DNA from: Mycoemilia scoparia
Lineage: Eukaryota > Kickxellomycota > Kickxellomycetes > Kickxellales > Kickxellaceae
Length of the DNA: 43,069 nucleotides
NCBI GenBank assembly: GCA_027575805.1
Contig: JANBPU010000139.1
Coordinates: 1 to 43,069 of the forward strand
Direction of reading: 5' to 3'
The notes under the pieces were generated by a model, which was given only the letters and a program-made list of their open reading frames with translations, made no database searches and was not told the DNA's origin. Position numbers and translations under genes: made by a program. This document shows, piece by piece, positions 30,312-41,074 of the stretch; position 1 is the first letter of the stretch; every line of letters begins with the position of its first letter.

Positions 30312-30932
30312 TTACATTGACACCACTCCCTCACGCATGTTGCTGTGATATATATCAATTGAATAAAACCAAATCCAGTACTTTGCAAGAATCAAAATAT
30401 AAGCTAGTATATACATAAGCCTAAGATTCAGCTCATGATTAACAAAAGCATATCTTTCAATTACTGTTGCCAAAGCTATTAGGAAGAACACCAAGATGAA
30501 ATCAAAGCCTATAGCTAATTCTGTAGCATAACCTATAAATGCTGAAAACCCAATAGCCATCAATAAAGACCAATGTGGAATATTCACTTCTTTCTTAATT
30601 CTTAAACAGGTATGACAGAAGAATACAGCTGGAACAAATAAAGCTATGAGGTTTCCATTAGCAATCCAAAAAGACAATACAAAATCAGCCAGTAGGTAGG
30701 AGTCTGTAAAGAATCCTTTCTTGATATTGCCCTGGGATGTGTATTTGTATATTTTGTCAATGAGCCAGTACCATGTCATAGTTACCAGAATGATGATTAA
30801 AAAGAATTTGGCATGGTACAAAGGTGATTTGACTTCACCCTTGGAAAAAATCAGAAAGGGAGTGGGCTTGGAGGAATCATTGAACCCGCCCATTAGAAGG
30901 TGGAGGACAAGGACAAAGAGTGAGTTATACAT
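30312..30932 (-). CDS. Multi-span membrane family protein, member 3
   Basis: 206 aa from the ATG at 30930-30932, single exon, about five hydrophobic spans. It shares KYTSQGN, the ADFVLSFWIANG motif and LRLMYILAYILILAKYWIW with the genes at 16299 and 17724. It lies on the other strand, 14 kb away, near copy B of the short membrane protein gene, while members 1 and 2 lie near copy A. Its core promoter is also shared. Function unknown. Confidence 0.7.
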   Translation of the reverse strand: MYNSLFVLVLHLLMGGFNDSSKPTPFLIFSKGEVKSPLYHAKFFLIIILVTMTWYWLIDKIYKYTSQGNIKKGFFTDSYLLADFVLSFWIANGNLIALFVPAVFFCHTCLRIKKEVNIPHWSLLMAIGFSAFIGYATELAIGFDFILVFFLIALATVIERYAFVNHELNLRLMYILAYILILAKYWIWFYSIDIYHSNMREGVVSM

Positions 30933-31133
30933 CACAAATTCTTTGATGGAAGAAAGATGTATAAGGTAGGTGGATGGATGGACAGGATGATATGTGTGTG
31001 TTGTTGCTGGAGCTTATTAACCACTTTTGAAGGGGTGGTTGTTACTGTTGATTGGCTTGGTTGGATATCCAGAAACAGAAAGAAAAAGTTGTTGTGGAGA
31101 TAAAGTTCATTTATTTAGGGGCATTCTGTAGAC

Positions 31134-31141
31134 TATTTATA
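31134..31141 (-). promoter_or_regulatory. Core promoter of membrane family member 3
   Basis: On the minus strand GGGTATAAATAGTC, then AGAATGCCCCTAAAT, TTTATCTCCACAACAAC and GGATATCCAACCAA. Spacing is almost identical to members 1 and 2. Confidence 0.75.
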
Positions 31142-31283
31142 CCCACTTGGGTATTGTATGTATATATGTATATGTCTGAATAAAAAGTAAAAATAAATTT
31201 ATTTGAAAATTGTATTTGATGTAAATCTATACAATCCTAAGCAAAAAAATTGTACAACAATTTTTGATTTTTGCCACAATTTT

Positions 31284-31396
31284 GGCAATAATTTTTGAAG
31301 GGTAAATTTCGGTGTCTAATGATTATAGGTGCAATCACAGCTAAATAGATGTCCAGTTTTACTAGTAAACTTTTACCCTTCAAAAATTATTACCCA
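31284..31396 (-). mobile_element. R1-family MITE-like element
   Basis: The best-preserved copy: the arms GGCAATAATTTTTGAAGGGT and CCTTCAAAAATTATTACCCA are near-perfect inverted repeats around about 70 bp containing TTACTAGTAAA. Confidence 0.8.
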
Positions 31397-31456
31397 TTTG
31401 ATGATATTATTTTTTGATTGGTTTTAAAATAAATTGTAATGTATGGTGAACATAAG

Positions 31457-31762
31457 GTGAGATTTTGCTAGAGATCAAATGTGTGATAGGCAAACATTGG
31501 TCCTCAGATTTTGGCCCAATAATCATCAACCATTGAATGTGTAACTCCAGGGGACCCATTTTTGCCTACAATACATTTGGCAAGTTCTCCACCAAAAGGG
31601 AACAGACAGATATTCCTATACAATCTCTGCAAATTGGCCCATAGCCCATACATTTTAGATGCAACCTCAGTCACAATTGGCAGATACCAAAGGTAATATC
31701 CTAATACTCTTTTAGTAGAGATTCTGCAATTTGATCAATAGTAAAATCTCACTACATCAGAA
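31457..31762 (+). mobile_element. R2-family element with both ends
   Basis: Starts GGTGAGATTTTGCTAGAGAT with CAAAT and ends with the reverse complement of GTGAGATTTTACTATTGATC with AAAT, giving terminal inverted repeats of about 24 bp. About 305 bp. Its left half matches the other R2 copies, so those may be shortened forms. It ends exactly where duplication copy B begins. Confidence 0.7.
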
Positions 31763-32524
31763 TTTTTTGCTAAAACATTTTTACTTTGAAAATTCTCAAA
31801 ACAGACTTGATTGTTATGTGAACCCAAAGGATTTGATATTTGTAAGTGCATAGCCATTGAAAATTTTGGGAGTATGTGATCTATCCTAACTTGCTTTAAA
31901 AGTAATTTCTAGTTGTTGTTTAGATATCTTTCCCTGAATCTATGCCTGAGCCTTCCTTAGAAAGCCAGAAAATTATGTTCAGTAGAACTACAGCAAAAAA
32001 GTATATGTATTGTAGAAACACTATTCTGCCTACTTTTTTTGGTTTTCATTGTGCTATCTATTTCAGCTATCTACCACCATTCTGTGAGGGTTTCTACAGT
32101 TTGCATATAAAAAGTATAAAAAACAAAGAACTTGACAAGGGATGAGAGAAATTCAGTTCCTCCTCTTTCATAGGGCTATATAAATAAATAAAGTGACACA
32201 TAGATATTTACCTAGTGATTAGAAGCATGTAAACTAAGAATAATGGTCTCAAATGACCATCATTATTTTAGCTTAAAGAAAAATAAGTAGCATAACATAA
32301 TTATAATACAGAGCTTCTTTTTTACTTTTACTGTTATTGCTTACTAGTAATACTAAACCCTACTATCACTATAAAAAAAAGGAAAAAACTGAAAAGACAA
32401 GTATCCTCTTCAAGTAGTTCAATATATATGAGATATCTACTTGACACAAGTGATGATAGTACAATCTTTCCAAGATAAAAGGTCACTAGCCTTTCTCCTT
32501 TTAGTTATTAGTATCAGAGCCTGG

Positions 32525-32843
32525 TTAAGTGTAGTATTGGCCACTTGCAACTTCCTCCATAAGTAGCTCTTCCTCAGCTTGAGAACCATCATGGTTCCGA
32601 AATCGCATAGAAAGAACTCCTCTACTTACAAGGTCTATAGGGATAAGCCATCAATGATTTGTATATGCATGCAAAACAAACACAATTCACATTATTATTA
32701 GTAAGTTTTTACAATTTTAATCTTGCCAAATAATGAATAAATGGAAGTTACTTACAGCCAATGAAGAGTAACACTAAAGCTATGAACCCCACAACTACTA
32801 ACACTAAAATGAAAGCAGCACTATACTTTGTATTAAGGTCCAT
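32525..32843 (-). CDS. Short single-span membrane protein, copy B
   Basis: Two exons, 32756-32843 and 32525-32634, same intron position and length (121 bp) as copy A; 65 aa. The span (AFILVLVVVGFIALVLLFIG) differs from copy A at 7 of the first 29 residues. Exon 2 starts YLVSRGVLS as in copy A (YLKKRGVLS), then diverges into an acidic tail with EEELLMEEVASGQYYT at its end. That tail is much shorter than in copy A and has no Cys. The exon contains an extra donor-like GTAAGTAG that copy A lacks. Function unknown; intact frame, promoter and splice sites argue for a live gene. Confidence 0.65.
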
Positions 32844-32958
32844 AGTGATATTGTGTGTAGGGATAGCAGAGGTAAGATGTGCCTGAAAAGGGGAGCAAGG
32901 AAAAAAGTTAGGGGGAAATGGGAGATAAATTTCTTGAATCTAGTCCTTTTGGACACCC

Positions 32959-32966
32959 TATTTATA
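32959..32966 (-). promoter_or_regulatory. TATA box of membrane gene copy B
   Basis: GGGTATAAATAGGG on the minus strand, at the position equivalent to that of copy A. Confidence 0.7.
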
Positions 32967-33424
32967 CCCTTTCAGTTTCTAATTTTCTCTATGATGCTGT
33001 ACCAACTGAATAAATAATCATGCTCTGAAATGCAAAAAAAGGCCAATCAAGAAAGATATTTTTACAATTTAAATATAATTTTTATGTCTTACAATAAGCC
33101 ACTTTTGCTGAAATATATTTTTTCCAAAGCTTACAAAAATCATTTGAACATTGGACTAAAAATTGGAATTTTTCTTATTTTGATAGGATACTATTTTCAA
33201 TGTCAATAATTTTGGTGTTACAAAGAAATTTTGGGTTAGGTTGTTAAGCTGCAATTTTTAACTGAAAGAAGCCTATATATATATATATAATAGAGTGTTG
33301 TGTAAATCAACCAAAGAGGTAGATAAGTAATATCTACTAAAGAGAATCTAGCTGGCTTCTCACCTTTTACCCTTTAAAAGATTCTTGCAATAACTCTATT
33401 ATGACTGACAGGCTAGGATAGTTT

Positions 33425-33813
33425 GGTAATATACCTGGATCATTTGAAATAAACCCAAACCATTGGAAAAGATATATCAAAAAACTTGGTTTAGAAGGAT
33501 TCTAGTTGATTAAGAATCAATCTAATTAAAGCAATTTTGATCAGGTTGGTTAGGAACTAACCTAATTGATTCGAATCCATCACATCTTTAATATGATGGA
33601 TCATGTTGGCTATGGCCTAATAACGGCAATATAGTAAATTTTAAAACACGAGAAAGAAAAGTCTCAGAACACTATGTCAGCTAGAAAGGGTATAAAAGGT
33701 AAGCTATTATACAAAAAGTGATGTAATCATGGCTACATCAAAGCTTATATAAACTATTCTCTCCGGGATGTAACAAAAATGAGAAAGAGAGTAATCTTGT
33801 TCATAAGTCATGA
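33425..33813. other. Intergenic, no gene seen
   Basis: Spacer after duplication copy B. It has a mildly repetitive stretch with GATTAAGAATCAATCTAATT and GTTAGGAACTAACCTAATTG, which look like degenerate inverted repeats. Confidence 0.4.
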
Positions 33814-34903
33814 TTGAATGGAAGCAGAAACTCAAATAGTAATAATGGTCATCGTCATAGTCATGGCGAGTATGGAGATTATGACGATGGTGTAGGTGAA
33901 CATGGCCATAATAATTGGTATGGTGGCGATGATGAGCGTGATTTTGCTTATGATGAATAATCAGTAAGAAGTAGGATGTGATTGCTCTCCTTAAATACCT
34001 TTTTACAAAGATTCTTTAATGGCGGATTAAGTCCACAGGATTTCTTTGATGGTGCTGGGTTTCCATTTGACTCTCCAATATTGAATATGTTTCCAACTAA
34101 AAGTTTTCCGTCCAATGTTCTTGTAGGAGGTGGTGGTACTCTTGTAGGAGGAAATATTATTCCTCCTGGAGTCGGCGGCAGTCTGGTTAGCTCTGATGAT
34201 TATACTGATGATCAGAGAGTAATCGATGACATTGTTACTATGACATTGGATCAGTATGATGGACGCAATGGGCCACCACCTGCGAGCGAAGAGACAATCA
34301 ATAGTCTGCCTAGACGTGAAGTTACTGATAGTGACTTGGCCAAGAATGTTGAATGTCCTGTTTGTTTGGAAACTGTTTCTACTGGGGAAACCGTGATTGA
34401 TTTGCCTTGTGAACATCTTATTCACCGTGACTGTGGTGAAGAATGGTTGAAAAAGCATGGAACAACCTCATTTGGTAAGTACATATATATTTTTTAGTGT
34501 TCCTTGTCATGATGAAATATGGTTGCAATTTGTAACCAACTTTTCTTTGTTCTGTGCCTACATAAATAGTCGCAAACATGTATCTGAGGGCTCTAATCAA
34601 AGACCAAACCCTTCTCCTCCTCCTCCTCCTCCTCCTCCTCCACCTCCATCATCATTAGGCTCTGGCAGCATCAGAAGAATTCAGGATGTAAGCGATCTGA
34701 ACGCTGAAAGCAGCCATAACACGCCCTCCCAGTTGAATCCCCAAGCTCGCTCTCCTCCCTCTAACATTGCCAGACCATCATCCAGTACTTATCCATCTGA
34801 GCCCAGATCCCAAGACAATAGCAATGGAGTCACTGTAGTTCTTGGCGGAACCAGAAGGAATGGTCGCAGCAAGCTCCTCGATAAGTTTAACAATAATAGG
34901 TAG
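33814..34903 (+). pseudogene. Broken RNF126/115-like RING ubiquitin ligase
   Basis: Recognisable parts: LNTFLQRFFNGG, then DQYDGRNGPPPASEETINSL, then a RING start (CPVCLETV, DLPCEHLIHRDCGEEWLKKH). After a 95-bp intron (34475-34569) comes a Pro-rich tail from RKHVSEGSNQRP to 34903. RNF126/RNF115 E3 ligases share the GPPPA spacer and a RING ending CPxCR. Here the CPxC pair is gone: exon 1 stops at TTSFG with one base of phase while exon 2 needs two, so the frame breaks. A TGA lies just before 33982, and the Gly/His/Tyr/Asp-rich frame at 33814-33957 ends in TAA. The N-terminal zinc ribbon is not found. A few missing bases before the donor explain the break; sequencing error is the alternative. 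Confidence 0.65.
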
Positions 34904-35593
34904 TTTTTCATTTCACATTATCCTTGTGCTCTTGACGCTGTCATCATACTTTTTCTTGATTGCGCCTTTTTAATAAAACTGGTATACAGCAGCATAATGC
35001 TAGACCGAAAACCACACTGGAATCCACTTTCACTAAAAGTATTTTTACGGTGCTAATTTACTATGGAAACAATCACCTGCATAAGGGAGGCTCTTGTTTG
35101 TTCTAAAGGCTAACTTGATTATAAAATGGCAAGCTGATGGATCATCGATGGCTTTAAGCCCAAAACACTTCTCGTAACGATACATCTCGCCTGACACACT
35201 TCAAAACTCAAGTTGATAGTTGATTATTGCTACTGAGCTGGAACCAGAATTACTTGATTCGGCTTCATTCGCTATAAGTGTTGGCTTGCTTGGAAACCAG
35301 AATCAGCAATGCTTCAGTGTCCAATGATATATAAAGCTTATACATCATACTTTGACTCCTATTTCACTTCAAATTTATCAATGTCGCTATGCAAAACACT
35401 CATTTTTTCATTTGTTCAAGTATGTCAAGTTTATGACGTCCCAATCCTAATGCTCTATATACCTGACACCCACCATAGAAACCCAACCTAACATCTTCAA
35501 GCCATGATACATTCTCACTTTATTTCTTTCGGCAATGATTGTAATTTCTCCTACACCAAAGTCAGGATCAAAGACATCTTTACTTGAAGAGAG
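34904..35593. other. Intergenic, no gene seen
   Basis: No credible frame apart from a weak 60-codon one at 35309-35491. A TATA box for the next gene lies at 35594-35601. Confidence 0.5.
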
Positions 35594-35601
35594 TATAAAT
35601 A
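35594..35601 (+). promoter_or_regulatory. TATA box of Asn-rich protein gene
   Basis: GAGTATAAATATACCC about 100 bp before the ATG at 35699. Confidence 0.6.
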
Positions 35602-35698
35602 TACCCAATTTCTTTATCAACTCATTCTACCATTATCATAACTCTATCCCAGCAATGCACTTGCCATTTCAAACCAAATATCTTTAACATTTTTGAAC

Positions 35699-35992
35699 AT
35701 GAATTCCAACTTTTATGAACCAAGCCCATTTAACAATTTTGGCCCTAGGAACATCAGGAACACCAATACCACAACTACTGGTAATCGAGATACTAATACT
35801 AATACTAATACGAATACCAATAATAATACTAGAAATAAAAGTATTAATTGGAATGAAAAAACACCAATAAACTATGTAGGCGTCCGCCCTAGTCAATTCA
35901 ATCTTGGACGTAACAACAATACTAGTAATCAAAATATATCATTTCCAGAATCACCTTCGATTGAAGCGATTAAAAGACGTTATAGACGTTAG
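35699..35992 (+). CDS. Small Asn/Thr-rich disordered protein
   Basis: 97 aa beginning MNSNFYEPSPFNNFGPRNIR. The middle is a run of Asn-Thr pairs encoded by an AATACT-type repeat, and the end is basic (SPSIEAIKRRYRR). No signal peptide or membrane span, no recognised domain. A good TATA box and an A/C-rich leader support it as a gene, while the low complexity argues for caution. Confidence 0.5.
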   Translation: MNSNFYEPSPFNNFGPRNIRNTNTTTTGNRDTNTNTNTNTNNNTRNKSINWNEKTPINYVGVRPSQFNLGRNNNTSNQNISFPESPSIEAIKRRYRR

Positions 35993-36141
35993 CCTTTTTG
36001 TAAGCCAAATCTCCTTCTATCATGTCTCTCCACAAAAAAAGAAAGGAGATTATGAGCGAGCTTGATATTTATTTTCAACTTGTTTTATTTTACACCAAAA
36101 ATGCAAATATCGATTTAAGCATTTTGTTAGGTTTGACTGAA

Positions 36142-36262
36142 TATGGATCATAGTTTTTGAAGGGTGAATTTTGGTGGTCAACGATTATAAGGATAATCAT
36201 AGCCAAATGGATGTCCAGTTTTCACTAGTAAACATTCACCCTTCGAAAATTATCACCCATAT
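36142..36262 (-). mobile_element. R1-family MITE-like element
   Basis: ATGGATCATAGTTTTTGAAG and CTTCGAAAATTATCACCCAT form the inverted ends. The body has GGATAATCATAGCCAAATGG and ATGTCCAGTTTTCACTAGTA. Flanked by AT on each side. Confidence 0.75.
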
Positions 36263-36689
36263 TATTGGTTAAAGATAATAAAAAGGTTAAAAAATATCTT
36301 AAAGAGGAACAATTAACAGCCTATCATGTGCTATTCAATCAAATTGCTGCACATTTTCATAACCAGCCCTAAATTAAACGACCCGAATTAATACGCTTGG
36401 CTTTCAGGAAAGATGGGGTTTGTATGTTGGTTGATCTCAGTATTTTGTGCATGCTTAACTAAAAATATGTGCAAAGCTTTAGTAAAGTAAGTAGCTGGTA
36501 TGGGTTGTGCTACTAGCATTTGAGTTCATACCAAGCCGTGAGTAAGCGTGTGTGAAAAATGTTATTGCGATGCTAGGAGCCTTAAAGTGTTTACATAGCC
36601 ATGGGCTTTTTTCTTTAACCAAGAAGGTTAGAAACGGTGTTAATAATTTATTTTGTTTAAAAATGAATGTCTAGTTTGACATTAATTTC

Positions 36690-37232
36690 ATGAAAATCAG
36701 ATTTCGAGATAAAAACTTTATTATCTCAGTAACCAATTTTGAAACACAACCCCTGTCTTCGTCATCAGCTCAAAAGCCTGAAGGATCGGGCCGGTTTTTA
36801 TGGAACATTGACACATTAGATCAATTCATTACGAATCTTCGAAAAGCAATGGACGCGGCGATAAGAAATGAGGAATCACAGTTTTGGTTAATGGCTCTTC
36901 AAAAAGTTCTGGATAAATCCAAAGCTGTTCCCAGCATCAGTCGGCCGACAATCCCAGTAATAACCGTAACAGCAACAAAACCAACACCATTGTACCAAGA
37001 TCATGGCGATTCAATTGGTAGTCTACTAACGCTTGATGGTGGTGGGGCTGGTGAACAGCCTGTTGTAGCAATAATAATCCCAGCACTGGATATAAATATT
37101 TCAACAATGCCATCGTCATTAGCTTCTAATTGCATCAAGTATCACTATCAAAAACTTAAACGTAGAAGTGTACCTATAGTAGAAAAATATCAACCCCACT
37201 TTCAATACAAACAACCAAATTCTCGGTTCTGA
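36690..37232 (+). CDS. Uncertain ORF, 180 aa
   Basis: Starts MKIRFRDKNFIISVTNFETQ and ends HFQYKQPNSRF. It has mixed composition with a Gly-rich spot (LTLDGGGAGEQ) and a basic patch (KYHYQKLKRRS). No signal peptide, span or known domain, and no clear TATA box. It is long enough to be worth recording in AT-rich DNA, but could be a gene fragment or a chance frame. Confidence 0.35.
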   Translation: MKIRFRDKNFIISVTNFETQPLSSSSAQKPEGSGRFLWNIDTLDQFITNLRKAMDAAIRNEESQFWLMALQKVLDKSKAVPSISRPTIPVITVTATKPTPLYQDHGDSIGSLLTLDGGGAGEQPVVAIIIPALDINISTMPSSLASNCIKYHYQKLKRRSVPIVEKYQPHFQYKQPNSRF

Positions 37233-38380
37233 AAAGGAGAAAAGAAATTCATGTAAACTTTATTATTTCATTGAGATTGTAGCCATTGATGATGATGATG
37301 GTAAATGATACTAAACTCAGAAATTCAAGAATTCTAAATCACTACTATCATGCCAAGTAATGTCCTTTGTCCCATTGTCTTTAAATCATAGATCCTCCTC
37401 TTTTTTAAGTTGTAATTATAGTCACCATTATTGTACTGAGGGTTCCGAAGTATGGCCATAGCTCTGGGTTTGTCTCTGTCATTGTTGCTGTTGGTGTGTC
37501 AAGGGCCTAACAAAACAAAAACAACCCAAACCAGCAATGACCCTGCACACACACTTGCCCTCACCAGGAACATCTTTATAAAAATAGAACACCCACAAAC
37601 ACAGACAAGGTTGATCATTTGCTTTTTGTTTTAAGCTCAAAAAGCTCGACTCCACCCAAGTTTATACAAAACCCACAGACTTTTTTCTTATACTATCGAC
37701 CCTAGTGCTGTATGTGTGCGTATTTGTTCTAGTTAAATACTACCATTTAATTCACTAAGGAGTTCCAAGCAACAACGCCAACCTCATACTTGCTTTCTTG
37801 CTTGGCTCTCTCCTGTTCGATCTTGCATTCTCTTCAACTCGCTGCTTAGCTTACTACCACAGCAGCAGCTAAAGAAACAGGTTTTCTCTGCGTGCAGAGA
37901 ATAGGCTGACTGATAATAAAGATCTACAGAATCACACAGTCGATTCTCACAGTAACGTTTCATTCTGTACAACCAATCGTTCTACAGTGTGCTGAACTGC
38001 TCAATAACAAAACCAGCCTACCAGAAACTACAGCATTTTCAGAGCACTGTGTGTACATAGCACAATCTCCACTGCTAACTCTCACTCGCTCAAAAACGTT
38101 TGACAACTTGAAAGGAAAGTATGCAATAGTTGTGATTTAGTCCCTTATATTTTGACATGCCACTGAAGGCAAATAACCGTTGGCTAAATCATTGTGGTTT
38201 CTAAAGTTTTCTATAATCGTTACTTACGAACAAAACAAAGCTTTAGACTGCTTGCCTCTATCTTTCTCTCTCTCTATTTTCCCGCCCTCTCTTTCTGTCT
38301 CCTCTTTAATCACATCAACCCCACTATTTTATACTCACCCTTTCTTTTTTTTTATTCATAAAGAGAACAATTTAAAAGCC
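37233..38380. other. Upstream region of septin gene
   Basis: About 1.1 kb without a credible gene. Pyrimidine-rich CT tracts at about 38262-38316 just before the septin start resemble the CT-rich promoters of highly expressed fungal genes. No TATA box was seen close by. Confidence 0.5.
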
Positions 38381-40051
38381 ATGTCTAAAGAAAGTAACAG
38401 CGCCTCTGCAGCCGGTGCCGCCTCCCTTGCTAACAACAACAATTCTGGTGGCCCAGGAGGATATTCACTCAAAGACGCAAATAGCAACAACTCAATTAAC
38501 GGCAGCCCCAACGCCGGCGCCAATAGTACTAGCGGTGGCGATGGTTCTTCAGCCAGTGGATTCAATGAAGGGATTGGTATTGCCAATCTGCCTAATCAAT
38601 TGCACAAGATTGTGACAAAGAAAGGAACCAACTTCTCAGTAATGGTTGTTGGTAAGTCCCTTCCCCTCCCTCTGCCTCTATATTGACACAGCATATGTAT
38701 ACATCGCATGAAAATATCCTATTATTATGCTCTGTGTTCTTTCTAACTCTCCTCCCAACTATATTTACTTTAATTGATAGGTGAATCTGGTATTGGTAAA
38801 ACTACATTTATCAACACCTTGTTTACTACAGAACTTATTGAGCCTCTGGATGACTCGACTCGTCGTAGAAAGCAGCTGGACCGTACTGTTGATATCAACA
38901 TCCACAAAGCGGGTAAGCACCACACTAAACTTACTTCTCTCCACAATTTTTCTTCTTTATATTGAAAATTTCAGAAGGATAAACGGACAGAGACAATATT
39001 CAGGATCATTTCAAGTTTATTTTGATCTATCACGAGAGTTTTCATTGATTCACTGATCTCTCTCCCCCCCCCACACACACGCACGATTACACGCTAACAA
39101 CAAACCTCAATACTATCTTCAAACCATTTTATAGAGCTCGAAGAAAAGGTTTTCAATGTCAAGCTTAATGTCATCGATACCCCCGGATTTGGCGACTACG
39201 TTGACAACAACGATTGCTGGCACCCAGTGATCGATTTCATTGAAAACCAGTACGAACAATACCTCCGCCAGGAGCAGCAACCCATCCGCAAGGACATTGT
39301 AGACATGCGCGTCCACGCCTGTTTATACTTTATCCGCCCCAACGGACACACCCTCAAACCCCTCGACGTTCGTGCCATGAAAGCCATCGGCGCTCGCTGT
39401 AACCTGATCCCAGTTATTGCCAAGTCCGATACCCTGACCCCCATGGACTTGAAGCAATTCAAAAAACGCGTTATGGACGTTATCAATGCCCAAAACATTC
39501 GTATCTACACGCCACCCATTGAAAGCGAAGACGACCCTACTAGTATCAAGAACCGCGAGATCATAACTGCCATGCCTTTCGCTATTATCGGCAGCACCCA
39601 GGAAGTCCCGACCCCAGATGGGCGCCGCGTCAAGGGCCGTATTTATCCCTGGGGTGTGGCTGAAGTTGAAAGCGACCAGCACTGTGATTTCAAGAAGTTG
39701 CGTAGCTTGTTGATTCGCACACATATGCTGGATCTGGTTACTACCACTGAAGAGGTGCATTATGACAAGTATAGGTCCACCCAGATGAAGACTCGCAAGT
39801 TTGGTGAACCAAAGACCAAGAAGGGCGATAACAAGAAATTCAAGGATGAAGAGGAACAGCTTCGTAGAAGATTTACCGAAAAGGTCAAGGAAGAGGAGAA
39901 TAGATTCCGTCAGTGGGAACAGAAATTGATTGCTGAGCGTGATAGATTGAACAAGGATTTGGAGATGGAGCATAATGTGGTTAAGCAGTTGGAGAATGAG
40001 ATTGAGCAGCTTCAACGTGGCTCTCCTAGTGCTGCTAGAGCCAACAGATAA
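38381..40051 (+). CDS. Septin, probably Cdc3/AspB group
   Basis: Three exons, 38381-38651, 38781-38912 and 39135-40051; 439 aa in frame. Ser/Asn/Gly-rich head, then the GTPase: P-loop GESGIGKTTFINTLF split by intron 1, switch II DTPGFGD, and AKSD for guanine recognition. The septin element WGVAEVESDQHCDF and a C-terminal coiled coil (RFRQWEQKLIAERDRLNKDL) follow. Septins assemble into hetero-oligomers and filaments at septa, hyphal tips and branch sites and scaffold cytokinesis and wall growth. The group call rests on the coiled-coil wording and is less sure than the family. Codons are more GC-rich than in neighbours, suggesting high expression. Confidence 0.95.
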
Positions 40052-40777
40052 TTGTATTGATTTTTATGTCAATATAGATCTTTGTGTGTTGTTAATTATC
40101 ATCATGATCTGAATTCTGTGTGTGGACTCTCTCTCTCTCTCTCTCTCTCTCTTTAACTATAACTATAGTTACCACTCATGATGCTCTCTCACAATCTTCT
40201 TTAGTTTCAAATCTCAAACCATTTCTTGTTCTTTCTTACACTACTACACACCTCGTTAACTTCTACCACCACTACCACCACCTTCACTTCTACTACTACT
40301 ATTATCACATTATTTTCTTTTTTATATTTAGTAATGAGTATTTGAATTAATCAAAGTGAAAAATAATAATTCAAAAAACTCATTTTATCTTTTTTCTACA
40401 CTAACATCTCTCTTTACACATACACATTCCTTGATACTTTTCATTATTACTATTATTATTAAAACAACAACATTTTATAAACATCCATATGATTCTTTAT
40501 TTCATTTTATCTATTTATTATTATTGCTATGAAAGCAAATATTGTGAAAAGCTATTACTATACAACAACACACACACACACAGATCTAGAAATAGATTTA
40601 ACGAAAATAGATTTAATAAAAGCAAAATTTGAGCAAAGTAACCATCCATCCATCCATCCATCCAATAAAGAAAAGAAAAATTTGAGAAATTCTTTGTAAC
40701 GATGTGTATATAATACAAAATAAAAATGTATTATATAAATGTTATGTATGTGCGTTATTTAACACAAACAAAAACAT
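40052..40777. other. Intergenic with microsatellites
   Basis: Septin 3' region. CT run at 40127-40153, TAC- and ATT-type repeats at 40262-40310 and 40440-40460, AC run at 40568-40580 and CATC units at 40643-40662. No gene. Confidence 0.6.
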
Positions 40778-41023
40778 CTAATAAGGAAGTTCAGTGAAAT
40801 ACTTGGCATAACCTCTTGGATATTGTCTACAATTTTCATCATACTGATCACTCATTTTGAAATCTCTCGCAGCGTGAACTCCATAATTATTAGTCTTTCT
40901 TTCGGGAATATGATAGACACTGTTATCTTCCAAATAATATTGGCGCATTTGGTTGTCCATTTCATGTGGGTATTCGTAACCTCTTATGTTGTGGCCGTGG
41001 TGGGGGTTGAATGAACGAGGCAT
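40778..41023 (-). CDS. Small Tyr/His-rich protein, 81 aa
   Basis: Begins MPRSFNPHHGHNIRGYEYPH and ends RQYPRGYAKYFTELPY. Hydrophilic, rich in Tyr, His, Asn and Arg, with no signal peptide or span. A TATA box lies at 41067-41074 and an ACACAACACCAAC leader precedes the ATG, both typical of expressed genes here. No family recognised. Confidence 0.55.
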   Translation of the reverse strand: MPRSFNPHHGHNIRGYEYPHEMDNQMRQYYLEDNSVYHIPERKTNNYGVHAARDFKMSDQYDENCRQYPRGYAKYFTELPY

Positions 41024-41066
41024 TGTTGGTGTTGTGTAACTGATAGAAGATGATTATCTCAGATTG

Positions 41067-41074
41067 TATTTATA
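41067..41074 (-). promoter_or_regulatory. TATA box of small Tyr/His-rich gene
   Basis: GATATAAATACAATC on the minus strand, about 45 bp before the ATG. Confidence 0.65.

Larger units (their letters stand above)
31764..33424. repeat. Segmental duplication, copy B
   Basis: Partner of 13828-15598, same orientation, about 17.9 kb away. Differences are scattered base changes, a 40-bp extra segment at 33071-33110, and a fully unrelated stretch at 32510-32609 in the tail-coding exon. Confidence 0.95.

Noticed and set aside
37452..37634. 60-codon frame with a hydrophobic start (MAIALGLSLSLLLLV)
   Set aside because: It looks like a signal peptide, but there is no promoter box, the rest is unremarkable, and it lies in the likely regulatory region of the septin.
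39323..40015. 230-codon minus-strand frame opposite the septin
   Set aside because: It is the reverse strand of the GC-rich, highly biased septin exon; a common artefact.
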